Shown: piece after piece, positions 24,201 through 34,610 of the stretch
Numbering within the stretch: position 1 is the first letter of the stretch
How the letters are laid out: each line of letters starts with the position of its first letter
Assembly: GCA_019279435.1 (NCBI GenBank)
Contig: JAAALK010000082.1
Span: 79,332,989 to 79,396,988 of the forward strand
Length of the DNA stretch: 64,000 nt
Direction: 5' to 3'
DNA from: Zizania palustris
Taxonomy: Eukaryota > Streptophyta > Magnoliopsida > Poales > Poaceae
Position numbers and translations under genes: made by a program
The notes under the pieces: generated by a model
Databases searched by the model: none
The model's input: the letters and a program-made list of their open reading frames with translations, nothing else
Told to the model about the DNA's origin: nothing

Positions 24201-25003
24201 TTCGCTACTACGAGGATTTGGGCCGAGCAATCACTCCGGGCGCAGAGGGCTCCATCATCTTCGACGACGCGAGACTTTTGACTCCTTCCGAAGGCGTAGC
24301 TACTGCTTGGCGAGCCTTCCAGACTTCGTGGAGAGCCGAAGGTCGATCTGCGATCAAGGCTTGGATTGATGAAGGCCAACGCCAAAAGCAAGTCCGGAGT
24401 CAAGCTTCGAGCAGTCAGCCTCCTCCGAACCCGCAGGTTTAGGATTATTTAGGATTTTTTGATTATGTAAAGCTGATGCTTGTAAATATTTATCAATGAA
24501 AATCTTGTTTGTCATATTTTTAGGCTTTGCCTCTTATGGAAGATATCGAAGTGTTAGAGCTTAACAGCGAACTTCGCTCACTGTGGAACACCTTCGAACT
24601 TCTAAAGAGTTATAAGCGTCCTCGATTCCTTATCCCTCGAGATGACTCCGGCGTTATTGCGCCCGAAGTAATCAAAGACGTATTGTCTTATATTAAAGAG
24701 GAAGATAAAGAGATTGACGCAAACACCTCGTCTTCTGAAGACACTAATTGGTCCGAAGACGAAGGTGAAGCCCAAAATAAAAGATCTGAAGATCTTAGAA
24801 GCTGGGAGAGAAGCCCCGAGCGGCTTCGAACTTGGGCCGAGCTTCAACAAGAACAGAAGGATTTTAGAGCTTCGAAGGGGAGGAAGAGAGTTAAACGCAA
24901 AGTTCTTAGAACTTCCGATGTTGGAACTAGTCGTTCCACCCCTAGCTCTCGGGACCGAAGAGGTCTCCGATTCCTTCTTGGTATAGATACCAATTTTTCA
25001 TAA
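21267..25003 (+). CDS. Antisense spliced gene of element E (PF04195-like, coiled coil)
   Basis: This gene runs opposite to gag-pol. Proposed exons are 21267-23040, 23110-23537, 23612-24436 and 24524-25003, giving 1168 residues in one frame. Introns have GT-AG ends and AT-rich bodies of 69, 74 and 87 nt; the second and third must be removed to keep the frame. Residues about 107-290 (from VFEAFFEAGLGLP and LSPNAVARLAIFEWALRAEG) resemble the plant 'putative gypsy type transposon' family (PF04195), by recognition, not search. The N-terminus is Ala-rich and the middle is Pro/Ser/Glu-rich. A long coiled coil covers about 735-870, and an acidic then basic tail ends the protein. Antisense extra ORFs are known in Tat elements, but their function is unknown and I assign none. 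Two more 69-nt in-frame introns are possible. Confidence 0.72.
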
Positions 25004-25347
25004 TGTAATCTGTAAACACTTTTGTTTCAATAATGAATGCCGATTTAAAATTGTCTCCATATTTACTAGCCCCTCTTTGGGTATAAGCAACTTCGAACTG
25101 CATTTAAAGATGGTTATGCGCAAAGAAAAAACTAGCCCCTCTGTCATTTTTAAAGATCTTTTGAAATCTTATGAAATGTCTTTGACCTTTGTAGTTAGAA
25201 GAATGGTAACTTGGTACCTTTGTTTGCTTTACGAAAGAAATCAATTAAGATAACTTCGAGGACACTTTAGTGTCTTAAGAAATTTGTCACTTTGGACTTA
25301 TATGAACAAACATTCGAAGCTCATGGCTTAAATGCTGTTTTGCTTTA
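25004..25347. other. Non-coding spacer of element E after the antisense gene
   Basis: AT-rich, no frame. TTTCAATAATGAATG near 25025-25040 could act as a polyadenylation region of the antisense gene, but this is weak. Confidence 0.4.
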
Positions 25348-25760
25348 GCCACCTTCGGCTGTTTTTTGCAGAAATCTACCAGCCGGAGCTTGGATTTCGT
25401 AGAAATTGTAGCCACCTTCGGCTATTTTTGCAGAAGTCTACCAGCCGGAGCTTGGACTTCGCAGAATTTGGCCACTTGGGCTCTTTTTTGCAGAAGTCTA
25501 CCAGCCGGAGCTTGGACTTCGCAGAATTTGGCCACTTGGGCTCTTTTTTGCAGAAGTCTACCAGCCGGAGCTTGGACTTCGCAGAATTTGGCCACCTTCG
25601 GCTCTTTTTACGGAAGTCTGACAAGCTGCAGCTTGGACTCCGCAGATTTTGGCCACCTTCGGCTCTTTTTACGGAAGTCTACCAGCCGAAGCTTGGACTC
25701 CGTAGAATGTGGTATTGGCTCTTTTACGGATGCCTACAAGGTATCAGCTTGGGCTCCGGA
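25348..25760. repeat. 60-bp tandem repeat array in element E, about 6.5 copies
   Basis: Units begin GCCACCTTCGGCTCTTTT and repeat at 25348, 25411, 25471, 25531, 25591 and 25652, with a degraded partial unit to about 25760. The units at 25471 and 25531 look identical; the outer ones are diverged. The array lies between the 3' ends of the antisense gene and pol. Variable tandem repeats in this region are known for Tat elements and can seed satellite DNA. Confidence 0.9.
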
Positions 25761-25963
25761 TGGATTTCAGCCACCACACCGGAGGCCTCGACTTTATGGG
25801 TACGAAGTCCGGAAATACAGCCCTGCTTGATAACACTTCCCTCTCGAACGACTTCTGTCCCAGCGCGTCCGCTCGGGAAACTAGGAGCGTCAAGGGGAAG
25901 GCAAGCCACAGGGTGTATGCTTTATTAATTTAGAGGTGATTACAAGCGAATTACAAGGAGCCC

Positions 25964-28900
25964 TTATGCGAAGTATCGCTTTAGGTGCTCCGCATGCCAA
26001 GTATGTGCTAACTCTTCACCTTCTAAATTAGCTAATTTAAATGAACCAGGGCGTCCCGAGCGGACGATTAGATATGGACCTTCCCATTTATTGCCTAACT
26101 TCCCTGGTGCTATAATGCTTCGTAGAACAAGATGACCCGGCCTTAACTCACTAAGCTTAACCTTCGGGTCATACCAAGTCTTCGTCTGCTGATGATATTT
26201 TGATAAATTAGCTACAGCTCGAAGCCTTGTCTCTTCTGACAAATCTAACGAAGCTTGTCTTTCTTCTTCGATGTCTGGTTCGGTGCTGCGAAATGAGCCC
26301 CCTTTGAGCTCCGTTGGAGTCATAGCTTCATCTCCGAATAGTAGTCTGAACGGAGTAAAACCTGTGGACCTTGTTTGCGTAGTCCGAATGGACCACAGAA
26401 TCTTCGGAAGCTCTTCGGTCCACAGTCCCTTTGACAACCCTACTATTCTTCGATTTAGCCCTGATAAGATATTTCCATTGGCTCGCTCAACGGCTCCATT
26501 CGACTGAGGATGTCTCACTGCAGCAAAACATAGTTGAATGCCTAGGTCTTCGCAAAACTTCCTGAAGGGTTCTGCGTCGAACTGTGTTCCATTATCAACT
26601 GTGAGATATTTAGGCACTCCGAACCGGCAAATAATGTTCTTCCAGAAGAATTTCTGTACATTATTCGAAGTGATAGCTGTTAAGGGCTCTGCTTCCACCC
26701 ACTTAGAAAAATACTCAATAGCTACCACTGCGAACTTCAGATTTCCCTTTGCTAACGGAAAGGGACCAATTAGATCCATACCCCATCTGGCCATTGGCCA
26801 TACCGGAGCAATGACTTGAAGAGCTGTTGGTGGGCGATGACTCCGTCGACCCATCCACTGGCATCCTTGACAAGTGCGGACCAAGCTCTCCGCATCAGCT
26901 GTTATTGTGGGCCAATAAAGCCCCTGGCGAAGTGTTTTTCCTGCCAGAGCTCTAGGGGCTAAATGACTTCCGCAAAGGCCTTCATGAATTTCTCGAAGAA
27001 TTTCTTGGCCTTCGGCTTGAGATATACATCGGAGTAGAGGGGAACATACTCCGGCTTTGTATAATATACCGTTGATTAACTGATAGTTTCTTGTTCTGAG
27101 CTATAATCTTGACAATTGGGGTTCTTCGGGCAAATTTGTTCCTCCTTGCAAGAGTTCTATGATTGAATCTTTCCAATCTGCACTAGGAATGCAGAGAATC
27201 TCTGCAGAAGCAACTTGTGGCACCGAAGGTATATTGAGCTCCTCATAGAAAGCTTCGTCAGGCACATCCACAGCTCTGGCAGCAGCCTTCGCTAAAATGT
27301 CCGCTTGCACGTTTTCAGCTCTTGGTATACTCCGAATGGAAATACCCTTGAAATGTGCTTCGATCTTGCGAATTTCTTCCAAGTACTTTGCAAGCTGTGG
27401 ATGTCGGACTTGAAAACTTTTGTCTACGTGCCCTGCTACTATCTGAGAATCTGTTTTTATAATTATTCTTGTAGCCCCTAGAGCACGTGCTTTCCGGAGT
27501 CCCGATAATATTCCTTCGTACTCCGCTATATTATTGGTAGACTTAAAGTTGAGTCTTGCGGAGTACATTGCTCTTTGTCCTGATGGTGAAATTAATACTG
27601 CCCCAATGCCTGCTCCGGATGCTTGAAAAGCCCCATCGGAGTAAATAATCCAAACTCCGTCATCTGATTTTTCGGGAGTCAACTTCGCAGGTGGAGTCCA
27701 CTCTGCTACGAAGTCTGCTAGGACTTGGGATTTGATAGCTGTCCTTGCCAGGAAAGATATGCCGAAGGGTGCTAGTTCTACTGCCCACTTTCCAATCCTT
27801 CCAGTGGAATCTTTGCTTCGGAGCATATCTCCTAAAGGATATGAAGTTGGTACAATTACATTATGAGCCAAAAAATAATGCCTTAGCTTCCTCGAAGCCA
27901 TTATCAGAGCATAAACGAACTTTTCAAGTTCGGAGTATCTTGTCTTTGCTCCTGACAATGCTTCGGATACAAAATAGACAGGATTTTGGACCAACTTCCC
28001 ATTGATATCTGCTTCTCTGACAAGGACTGCGCTGACAGCTGAGCCTGTAGCTGCAAGATATAGAAGTAGGGTTTCGTCCGCAATAGGCACCGTGAGTGTA
28101 GCAAGATTGCTGAGATAATTTTTAATGTCTTCGAAGCTTCTCTGACACTCCGGTGTCCATGCAAAATCTTCGGACCCTTTCAAAGCTTTAAAGATTGGCA
28201 AACTCCTCTCCGCAGACCTTGATAAAAACCTGCTAAGTGCTGCCAGACGTCCAGTCAGCTTTTGCACTTGCTTTAAATTCTCCGGAGGAGCCATCTTCTG
28301 CAACGCAGTTATTTGAGTAGGGCTAGCTTCAATTCCTCTACTTGAAACTAAGTACCCTAACAACTTTCCAGCCTTAGCTCCGAATATACATTTTTCGGGG
28401 TTAAGGCGGATTCCACATGCCCGAAGGCTATTGAATGTTTCTGCTAAGTCTAGGCTATGTTGGTGCTTTAAAGCACTCTTTATTACAATATCATCCATAT
28501 AGGCCTCCACATTGCGACCTAGTTGATGACCTAGAGCCTTAGCAACTAATCTTGAAAAAGTAGCCCCGGCATTTCTTAGGCCGAAGGGCATTCTTACATA
28601 GCAGAAGACTCTTGAAGGAGTTACAAAGCTCGTCTTGATTTCATCTTCGCGCTTCAACCATATTTGATGATAACCTGAATACGCGTCGAGGAAGCTTAGT
28701 AACTCCGAACCTGCAGTGGAGTCAACTAGCTGATCAATTCGGGGCATGGGGTAGGGGTCACGTGGGCACGCTTTATTCAGAGATGTGAAATCAATGCACA
28801 TGCGCCACTTTCCGGAGGACTTCTTCCTGACGAAGACTGGGTTGGCTAACCATTCTGTATGGGCCACTTCTCTGATAATCCCAGCCTTCAGCAGTTTTTC

Positions 28901-31360
28901 AACTTCGTCCTTAGCTAGAGCAGCTCTCTCTGCGGACATCTTCCGGAGCCCTTGTCGAACAGGCTGGGCCTTCGGGTTTACAAGCAAGCTGTGTTCAATA
29001 ATATCCCGATCAACTCCGGTGATATCTTCGTCAGACCAGGCGAAGACATCTAAATTTTCTCCTACAACCTTTTCCAAGGAAGTTGCAACTTCGGGAGGTA
29101 AATCTTTACCAAACTGAAAAGTGTATTCTTTACCATCTTTGACAATAATCTTCGTTGCAATCTCTCCTTCGGGACTTGGTCTTGGAAATGACTTCTTCGA
29201 AGCTTTGGAGGAGGCTGAAAAAATTTCTCCATTATCTTGGACACTGTTTACTTGCCTCGGATCAAGAGGAGGACCATGACCATATTCTACTCTCCGAGCT
29301 ATGGCTTGATCTCCGAAGATTGTCAGAACTCCTGATTGCGTGGGCATCTTCATGCACAAGTAATTGTGATGCGCCACAGCTCCGAACTGATTCAACATGC
29401 CTCGGCCGAAGATAACATTATAAGCATACGGGGCATCTACCACATCAAAGATAACTTCCTCAGTTCGGGCTAGTAAACCTTCTCCGAAGGTTACTTCCAG
29501 GCCTATCTGGCCAAGTGCATCTAGCGGAGGTCCTGCAAAGCCTTGCAGAGGACGAGCCGCTGGGAGGAGATGCTTCCGGGAAATGCATAACTGATCGAAG
29601 GCTTGTACAAATATGATATCTGCCGAGCTACCTCCGTCAATTAGCACCCTTCGGACTTCAGTCCCGGCAATATCAGCAGTGATAACCAATGGATCTGCAT
29701 GCGGGAACTTGATACCAGCTGCATCCTCCGCAGAGAAAGATATTGGAACATGAGACCACTCCGGCATTGCAGCTGCAGATGACGAAGTCCCAATGTGGCC
29801 CACTTCTCGAACGTACTCTCTTCGCTGTCTCTTGGACATGCTTCCGAGGGTACCTCCTCCGGAGATAGGGAGAACTACTCTCTTCCCTCTATCTTGCCCT
29901 TCTTCTTGCTTCGGAGGTGGCATAACATTGGCCACCGGAGGATGCCTTGCAGCATCAAAATTTTCTATCCGCGCCACAGCCTGAACCGGCTCCGAGCGCA
30001 CTGCTGCTGCTGGACTTCGGTCGGTACTACCTCGACCCGAAGTTCTCTCCAAGTATTCTCCCCGAAGGGTAAGAATAGCCTTGCAGGTGTCAGTTGCATG
30101 GCTTCGGTTCTCTCCATGAATACAGCAAAAAAGGGTCTGGCCCTTGCCAGCCGTTTTCCCTGGCGGCTTCCAGCCGCTGGACTTGTTCCCCGCAGACTGT
30201 GGAGCTCTTGGTGCAAACTTCTGCGGGGGTGCAATGTTTAAGACCTCAGAACGAGGGTGCTTTTGCCCTCTTCTTCTATCATGTTGCACTTCGGAGACTG
30301 GTTCTTGCGGCTGAGCCGAAGTCCTCACCTCTGCTTTAACTTCTGTCAACACTGTCGAAGTAGCAGTAGTCCTCCGAAGCCAACCTTCTTCCGACTTCGA
30401 GTACTCCTCGAAGTACGACATCAACTGTGATACTGTGGTGATGCTCTTCCGATGCAATTTATCCAGAAGGCCTTTATGACTGACGCCTTCTCGAGCCGCA
30501 TCAACCACCGAGGATGTGGACAGCCCCCTAATTTGCGACTTCGTGTGAGCGAAGCGCTTGAAGTACTGCCTCAATGTTTCTCCGGGGAGCTGTTTCACTT
30601 GGAAAAGGCTTCCTGTCGACATGGGGGGCACGAAAGTGCCCTGAAAGTTACTTATGAACTTCTTCTTCAACTGTGACCATGAAGTGATTGATCCTGGTTT
30701 TAAAGACCAGAACCATCTCAACGCCACTCCTTGAAGGGCTAACGGGAAGCACTTCGCCATAGTTTCTCTGTCTCCGCCACTAGCCTCGATTGCTAGGGCA
30801 TAAGAACGCGCAAACTCACTGGGATCTTCGTCTCCGGCATACTTGCTAAGCTTCGAAGCTTTGAACCTCGGATCGAAGCGAACCTTCTGAAGCTCGGGAT
30901 GCAACGGAGATTCATTGTCGTAAGAGGCGTTCTCCGGGGCTTCGGGATAATCAAGATCGTCGTCTTCGTGCACTTCGGGGATAACTGGGGTGACTTGAGG
31001 ACGAAGCCTGTTCGCAGCCTCTTGCCGCCACCTCGCTACCTCGGCTTGAAGATTGGCCATTCGAGTGGCCATATCTCCAAGGCTATCTTCATCTCCTCCG
31101 GAAGGACCTTCCGGGTCTTGAGAACTGGTATGATCAGTTTGAATCGGAATGGAGGGTGGCAGAGTGGCTCCGGGCGGTCGGAGTGTAGAAGGGGTTGGTG
31201 GAGAGGTTTCGTATCCTCGAGGGATAGAAGCCCCTTGCGGAGTTTGAGGTGAAGGGATAGTCGAAGACCCTCCGACTTCGACTGTGTCGAAGGGTATCTC
31301 TCCGGAGATCCGAGAAGACCTCCGAGTAGGATTGCGAGGTGCGCTCCGCTTAGGAGGCAT
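25964..31360 (-). CDS. gag-pol: Gag-Pol of Tat element E, one frame with one internal TAG
   Basis: The frame from ATG at 31360 to 25964 has 1799 codons and only one internal stop, TAG at 27101-27103 between RNase H and integrase. Domains: gag core about residues 150-330 (DPSEFARSYALAIEASGG, LKKKFISNFQGTF); a Cys/His cluster CCIHGENRSHATDTC near 415; protease VLIDGGSSADIIF near 573; RT with PYPMPRIDQLVD and YMDDIVIKS near 954; a first RNase H; a second, archaeal-type RNase H (YSDGAFQASGAGIGAVL) near 1238; then the integrase HHCC finger and DD35E core (MDLIGPF, VDNGTQF, GAVERANG). The amber leaves a 1419-residue product without integrase. It could be a mutation (CAG to TAG) or a readthrough point. 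Confidence 0.9.
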
Positions 31361-31402
31361 GATGCAAAAGGTTGGTAGAGAACGAAGTTTTTTGGACTAG
31401 GT

Positions 31403-31420
31403 TCCCCACGGACGGCGCCA
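31403..31420 (-). other. Primer binding site of element E
   Basis: Minus-strand TGGCGCCGTCCGTGGGGA lies two bases inside the 5' LTR. It resembles the tRNA-Arg-type site I recall for Tat/Ogre elements and is not the initiator-Met type of the copia elements here. The tRNA identity is from memory. Confidence 0.6.
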
Positions 31421-31592
31421 ACTGTTGGCGTAAAAGATTACGCTAACAGGTTTCTGTAGAAAAGAAACTAACAAACGAAGTGTTTGCGAAGCAAACTGTT
31501 CTAAGCCTCCGAAAGGATAATAACTTAGAATAGTTCGAAAGTGTGTATTGATTCACTTGTAATCGGTCCTCATTACAGGGTGAAATGGGGGG

Positions 31593-31601
31593 TATTTATA
31601 G
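31593..31601 (-). promoter_or_regulatory. TATA box of element E 5' LTR
   Basis: Minus-strand CTATAAATA lies 316 bp into the LTR, with purine-rich and TTCGAA-rich U3 upstream. It would drive the Gag-Pol transcript. Confidence 0.65.
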
Positions 31602-31760
31602 GCCTAAACATTAAGGAAAAGACCTATTTACCCCTCTATTACAACCGACATTAAGGAAACTATTTGGTTTCCTTAATAGGGCTAAAATGGTAAAAGACTA
31701 ATCTAATAGGATAGAAGATAAGTCTTTCATCTTAGCTGGCAGAAAAGATCCTGAAGAGCT

Positions 31761-31787
31761 TTGGTTCGAAGACATACTTCGAACCAA
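31761..31787. promoter_or_regulatory. Perfect 11-bp-arm palindrome in element E U3
   Basis: TTGGTTCGAAG and CTTCGAACCAA flank the spacer ACATA with no mismatch. The same hairpin is in the other LTR at 20632-20658. Its place upstream of the TATA box suggests a protein-binding site; this is inference. Confidence 0.5.
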
Positions 31788-31985
31788 TGCCAGTCTTCAG
31801 ACTTCGAACGAGGTTCTGGGCATCTTCGAAGATGGTCTTCGGACAATCTTCGAATTGGTTGGCTGTCTTTATGCTGCTTCGGCAATAACCCCGAAGATGA
31901 GATATTTTCCCCCAACAGCTATGTCTGTCCATGTCGCATATGGATCACAAACCGGTTAGGGTCAAGTGGTCAACTAGTTATCTAA

Positions 31986-32000
31986 CCAGCTCTGATACCA
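31986..32000 (-). other. Primer binding site of element F (initiator tRNA-Met type)
   Basis: Minus-strand TGGTATCAGAGCTGG lies two bases inside the LTR that starts at 32003. It shows F is a separate minus-strand copia element and not part of E. Confidence 0.75.
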
Positions 32001-32002
32001 AT

Positions 32003-33480
32003 TGTTCAACTGAAACAAGCGACTAGAGAGGGTGAATAGGTGTCTCAACAAATTCTTTCGAATAGATGACCTTTTCTTAACACCCAACGCTCCTCCAAAT
32101 AAAATAGCAGAAGCAAAAAGATTCCCAAATCACAGATGAAATTAGTGCTATCACGCCTCCTGTTTGATAAGATGTGATGCGACAGTCTAAGGGATTACAA
32201 GCACTAACAAAACATTCTAGCCTTCAAAAAGCCACTGGTGTACTAATTGAAAAGACACTCACAAAGTGCACAAAGGCTGATAGAGACTAATTACAAATCA
32301 GTCAAGCAGATCATCAAGTACTAGGTATACATCCACAATACATAGGCATTTAATCAAATACTAGTCATGCAGAAAATTACTCAAAAATTCAACAATCATT
32401 TTGTCAAATAGTTAATGCACAAAATGAGATCAAATAGTTACCTGCTTACCTTTGAAGAACTCGGTGCAGTGAAAAACACCACAGGCGATGAATCCAACCA
32501 GTAGTAGCCAAACACAACAGTCGGCGGTGCAGTCGCATGTGCATGTGGTAGGGCTTATCGCCTCAGTCCACAAGCAAAAAAATGATCGTCTGGCAACACC
32601 CTTGACGCATGAGCAGGAAACACAGTGGTGTTGCAGTAGTGTGGTCCAGGCAAAACCAGTGAGCAGATCGAGGTAGCGCTCCAAGTGCCCCAAACAGGGA
32701 CCATCAACAGAACCCACTTGTTGGCTTAGTGCTCGGTGGATGGAGACCAGAGCTGGCTAACCGAACAAGGACCGATGCAGGTCGATGGTCGGATCTACGT
32801 GGAGGAGAATAGTTATCTAGCGGAGAAGAAAAATCATGATGACAACAATAAAGTAAAAACCAGCAGAGGTGGCAACAATTCCATAGAAAAGGAGACCAGT
32901 TGGAACACTAGGAGATTTCTGTTTTGAAAAGTATTTTTCCAAAGTGTTAACCCTAACCCTGGGGCACTAAGGCTCTTTATAGCCCACTTAAAAACAGGAA
33001 AATACATATGAATCCCTAGAGTGATTTTAACTACAGACTCTATTTTACAGACACGGACCCAAATGGGTAAAATTGTAAAAATCCTAAACCTAAATACTTT
33101 ATCCTGATGCAGAGCTTTTGTACCAGCTTTGACTTCGCATCATGACCTTCAGATGATGATCCAATGGTTTTGAGCTGAAATCGACAAAACCTCTCCTGAT
33201 CTTGACACGTGTCACCATCTCATGATCTCGATCACCAGCAAGTCTCTCCCGCTCTCGATCCCTCGAGCCGCCTTATCACTTATACCGCCATCCCTTTCGC
33301 TTGACTTGATCAACATGCTGTCTTGATCAATCTTCAGCCCACGATTGAGATCATCCTCAGCTTCACCCGGCCTCCTTGATCGTTCGGCACCAAACTCCCC
33401 ACTTGACCCTGATCACCCGTCGTTGATAGTTGAGTAGCATCCCAATCTGGTACACCATGATACAAGCAAATTTTTCTCTT
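32003..33480 (-). repeat. 5' LTR of copia element F (right end uncertain)
   Basis: It begins TGTTCAACTGAAACAAGCGAC and shares the TGAATAGGTGTCTCAACAAATTC block with the starts of solo LTRs D and I. It also shares the block CCAGCAAGTCTCTCCCGCTCTCGA near 33232 with them. A minus-strand TATA-like CTATAAAGAG is near 32972-32981. The usual GGTTTCACA end is missing, so the LTR is probably truncated near 33440-33500. Confidence 0.6.
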
Positions 33481-33960
33481 CAACACAGGACCTAAAAGTT
33501 CTTGCCAAATAAAGATTTGACATTTTTGTACTAATATATGCAATTTAACACAGTTTAACTTGTGGAGAGAAATATTTAATTCAACAAGTTTAACAAAGAT
33601 ATAAGACGAAGATAAAAGATTAAGAGATCTACAAACTCTTTGTGAGCTCTCTATTAAACTTGTTGAACACTGAGAATTAGTATTATAATCTTCTATTATA
33701 TATTTCGTATTTAAACCATTTATGTTGTAATTTTGTAACTTACTGACTTAAATGTTGATTTTAGTGGATTTATGAAGTCATATGATATAATTACTATATT
33801 TATCACATATTTTGGAAAACATATATTGTATTTTATGTTCGTGGTATTATAAATTTCAAAGTATATATTACATATTTTGGAAAAAATATATTGTATGTTA
33901 AATTCGTGATCTTATAAATTTTAAAGTATAAAGTAGTACACCTATAAAAAAATTCATCGT
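33481..33960. other. AT-rich intergenic stretch with a 65-bp tandem duplication
   Basis: No gene is visible. Two diverged copies of about 65 bp (CACATATTTTGGAAAA...) lie head to tail at about 33802-33866 and 33867-33931. A 14-bp inverted repeat (TTCAACAAGTTTAA with TTAAACTTGTTGAA) lies at about 33575 and 33652. Confidence 0.6.
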
Positions 33961-34450
33961 CACTTGCGCGTGAGAGCACTAATCTTGGCGTGTAGTTCCT
34001 CCTAATTCGACGCGCGCTTGTCAGATAAGTCTCCTCCGCACATTCATTGTATTGCCCTTTAGACGCAACCAACCGCCCCCGCCTCTCACCGCCGGAGACA
34101 ACGAGGGCCGGACAGGTCTCCGCCCACTTGCGCCGGTACGCCACCCTCTCCTTACTGCTTTACTTGGAGCCCCTGATTCTCTATCTTATTCCATGCAAGC
34201 TCGGACCCCTTCCTCCCCTCGACCACAGAAACCACACGCCCTACTTCGGCGCCGTGCGGTGCAGTGCCCTCGTGAACTCGCCGACCCTTTCCACTCCGCT
34301 GCCGCGTTCAGGAAGCGGAATCAGTCTAGTGTGGTGCCACCCTAGCACCTCCTAGCAACGAGGGAGAACAACCCCTTTCTCCCAAGTACTTCGCCTAATC
34401 GCCCCCTAACTTTCTCTTGATTTAGGAATTCCGCTGAGGAAAATTGATTA
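33960..34450 (+). other. GC-rich block, possible promoter and 5' leader of the PAC3-like gene
   Basis: A sharply GC-richer region than its AT-rich flanks, without a convincing ORF. The coding start at 35413 lies right after a splice acceptor (TTTTGCAG), so a non-coding first exon upstream is expected, and this is the best place for it. I cannot fix its ends or donor. Confidence 0.35.
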
Positions 34451-34483
34451 TAGGGAGATTTGCATTCATGCCAAACATAAGTT

Positions 34484-34610
34484 GGTGGAATTTGCTCTTT
34501 TGCCCCATATGAGTGTATGACATATGGCTCTTAGGCTCAGTTGTCAAACACACAAGACGTGGCAAAAAAGTAAACACCACTCAACTTTGTGGCATAAGAG
34601 CAAAAATTCC
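34484..34610. repeat. Small foldback element (MITE-like)
   Basis: GGAATTTGCTCTTTTGCCCC on the left pairs with the right-end sequence GCATAAGAGCAAAAATTCC as an imperfect inverted repeat over about 25 bases. No clear target duplication was found. Confidence 0.35.

Larger units (their letters stand above)
20294..31917 (-). mobile_element. Tat-lineage Ty3/gypsy element E, complete and very young
   Basis: LTRs of 495 bp (20294-20788 and 31423-31917) start TGTTGGCG and end CCCCCAACA, and appear to differ at one base. A perfect target duplication GCTAT flanks the element (20289-20293 and 31918-31922). Order on the minus strand is 5' LTR, primer binding site, Gag-Pol (31360 to 25964), tandem repeats, an antisense spliced gene, a weak polypurine stretch and 3' LTR. 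Tat lineage is supported by a second, archaeal-type RNase H after the usual one, by the DGGSS protease motif and by the antisense extra ORF, all known in Tat relatives such as Retand and Grande. Confidence 0.93.
31423..31917 (-). repeat. 5' LTR of element E (495 bp)
   Basis: Starts TGTTGGCG and ends CCCCCAACA, followed by the TSD GCTAT. Minus-strand TATA box at 31593-31601, so U3 is 31602-31917. U3 carries five TTCGAA palindromes in about 95 bp. Confidence 0.93.
20265..33480 (-). mobile_element. Ty1/copia element F: gag start and 5' LTR, interrupted by E
   Basis: The minus strand reads a copia gag start from 31932 (MDRH), then across the removed element E at 20293-20265 (SKIHLFDG), where G cuts it off. 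Upstream are an initiator tRNA-Met primer binding site (31986-32000) and an LTR beginning 32003. Everything downstream of these codons is lost to G and beyond. The right boundary is uncertain because no clean LTR end is visible near 33480. Confidence 0.65.

Noticed and set aside
25348..25760. CRISPR-like array
   Set aside because: Units are contiguous with no spacers, in a plant retrotransposon.
25332..25928. 198- and 154-residue repetitive ORFs over the 60-bp array
   Set aside because: A 60-bp unit keeps any open frame open, so repeated peptide is a by-product of the tandem array. Unit lengths of 61 and 63 bp break the phase.
31761..31865. Heat-shock element array in element E U3
   Set aside because: GAA and TTC words abut as TTCGAA and are not spaced by two bases as in nGAAnnTTCn, so a heat-shock claim is not supported.
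34047..34355. Overlapping 97-102-residue ORFs in the GC-rich block upstream of the chaperone gene
   Set aside because: Composition is Pro/Ser/Arg-rich with no recognisable domain. A non-coding leader exon or promoter is more likely.
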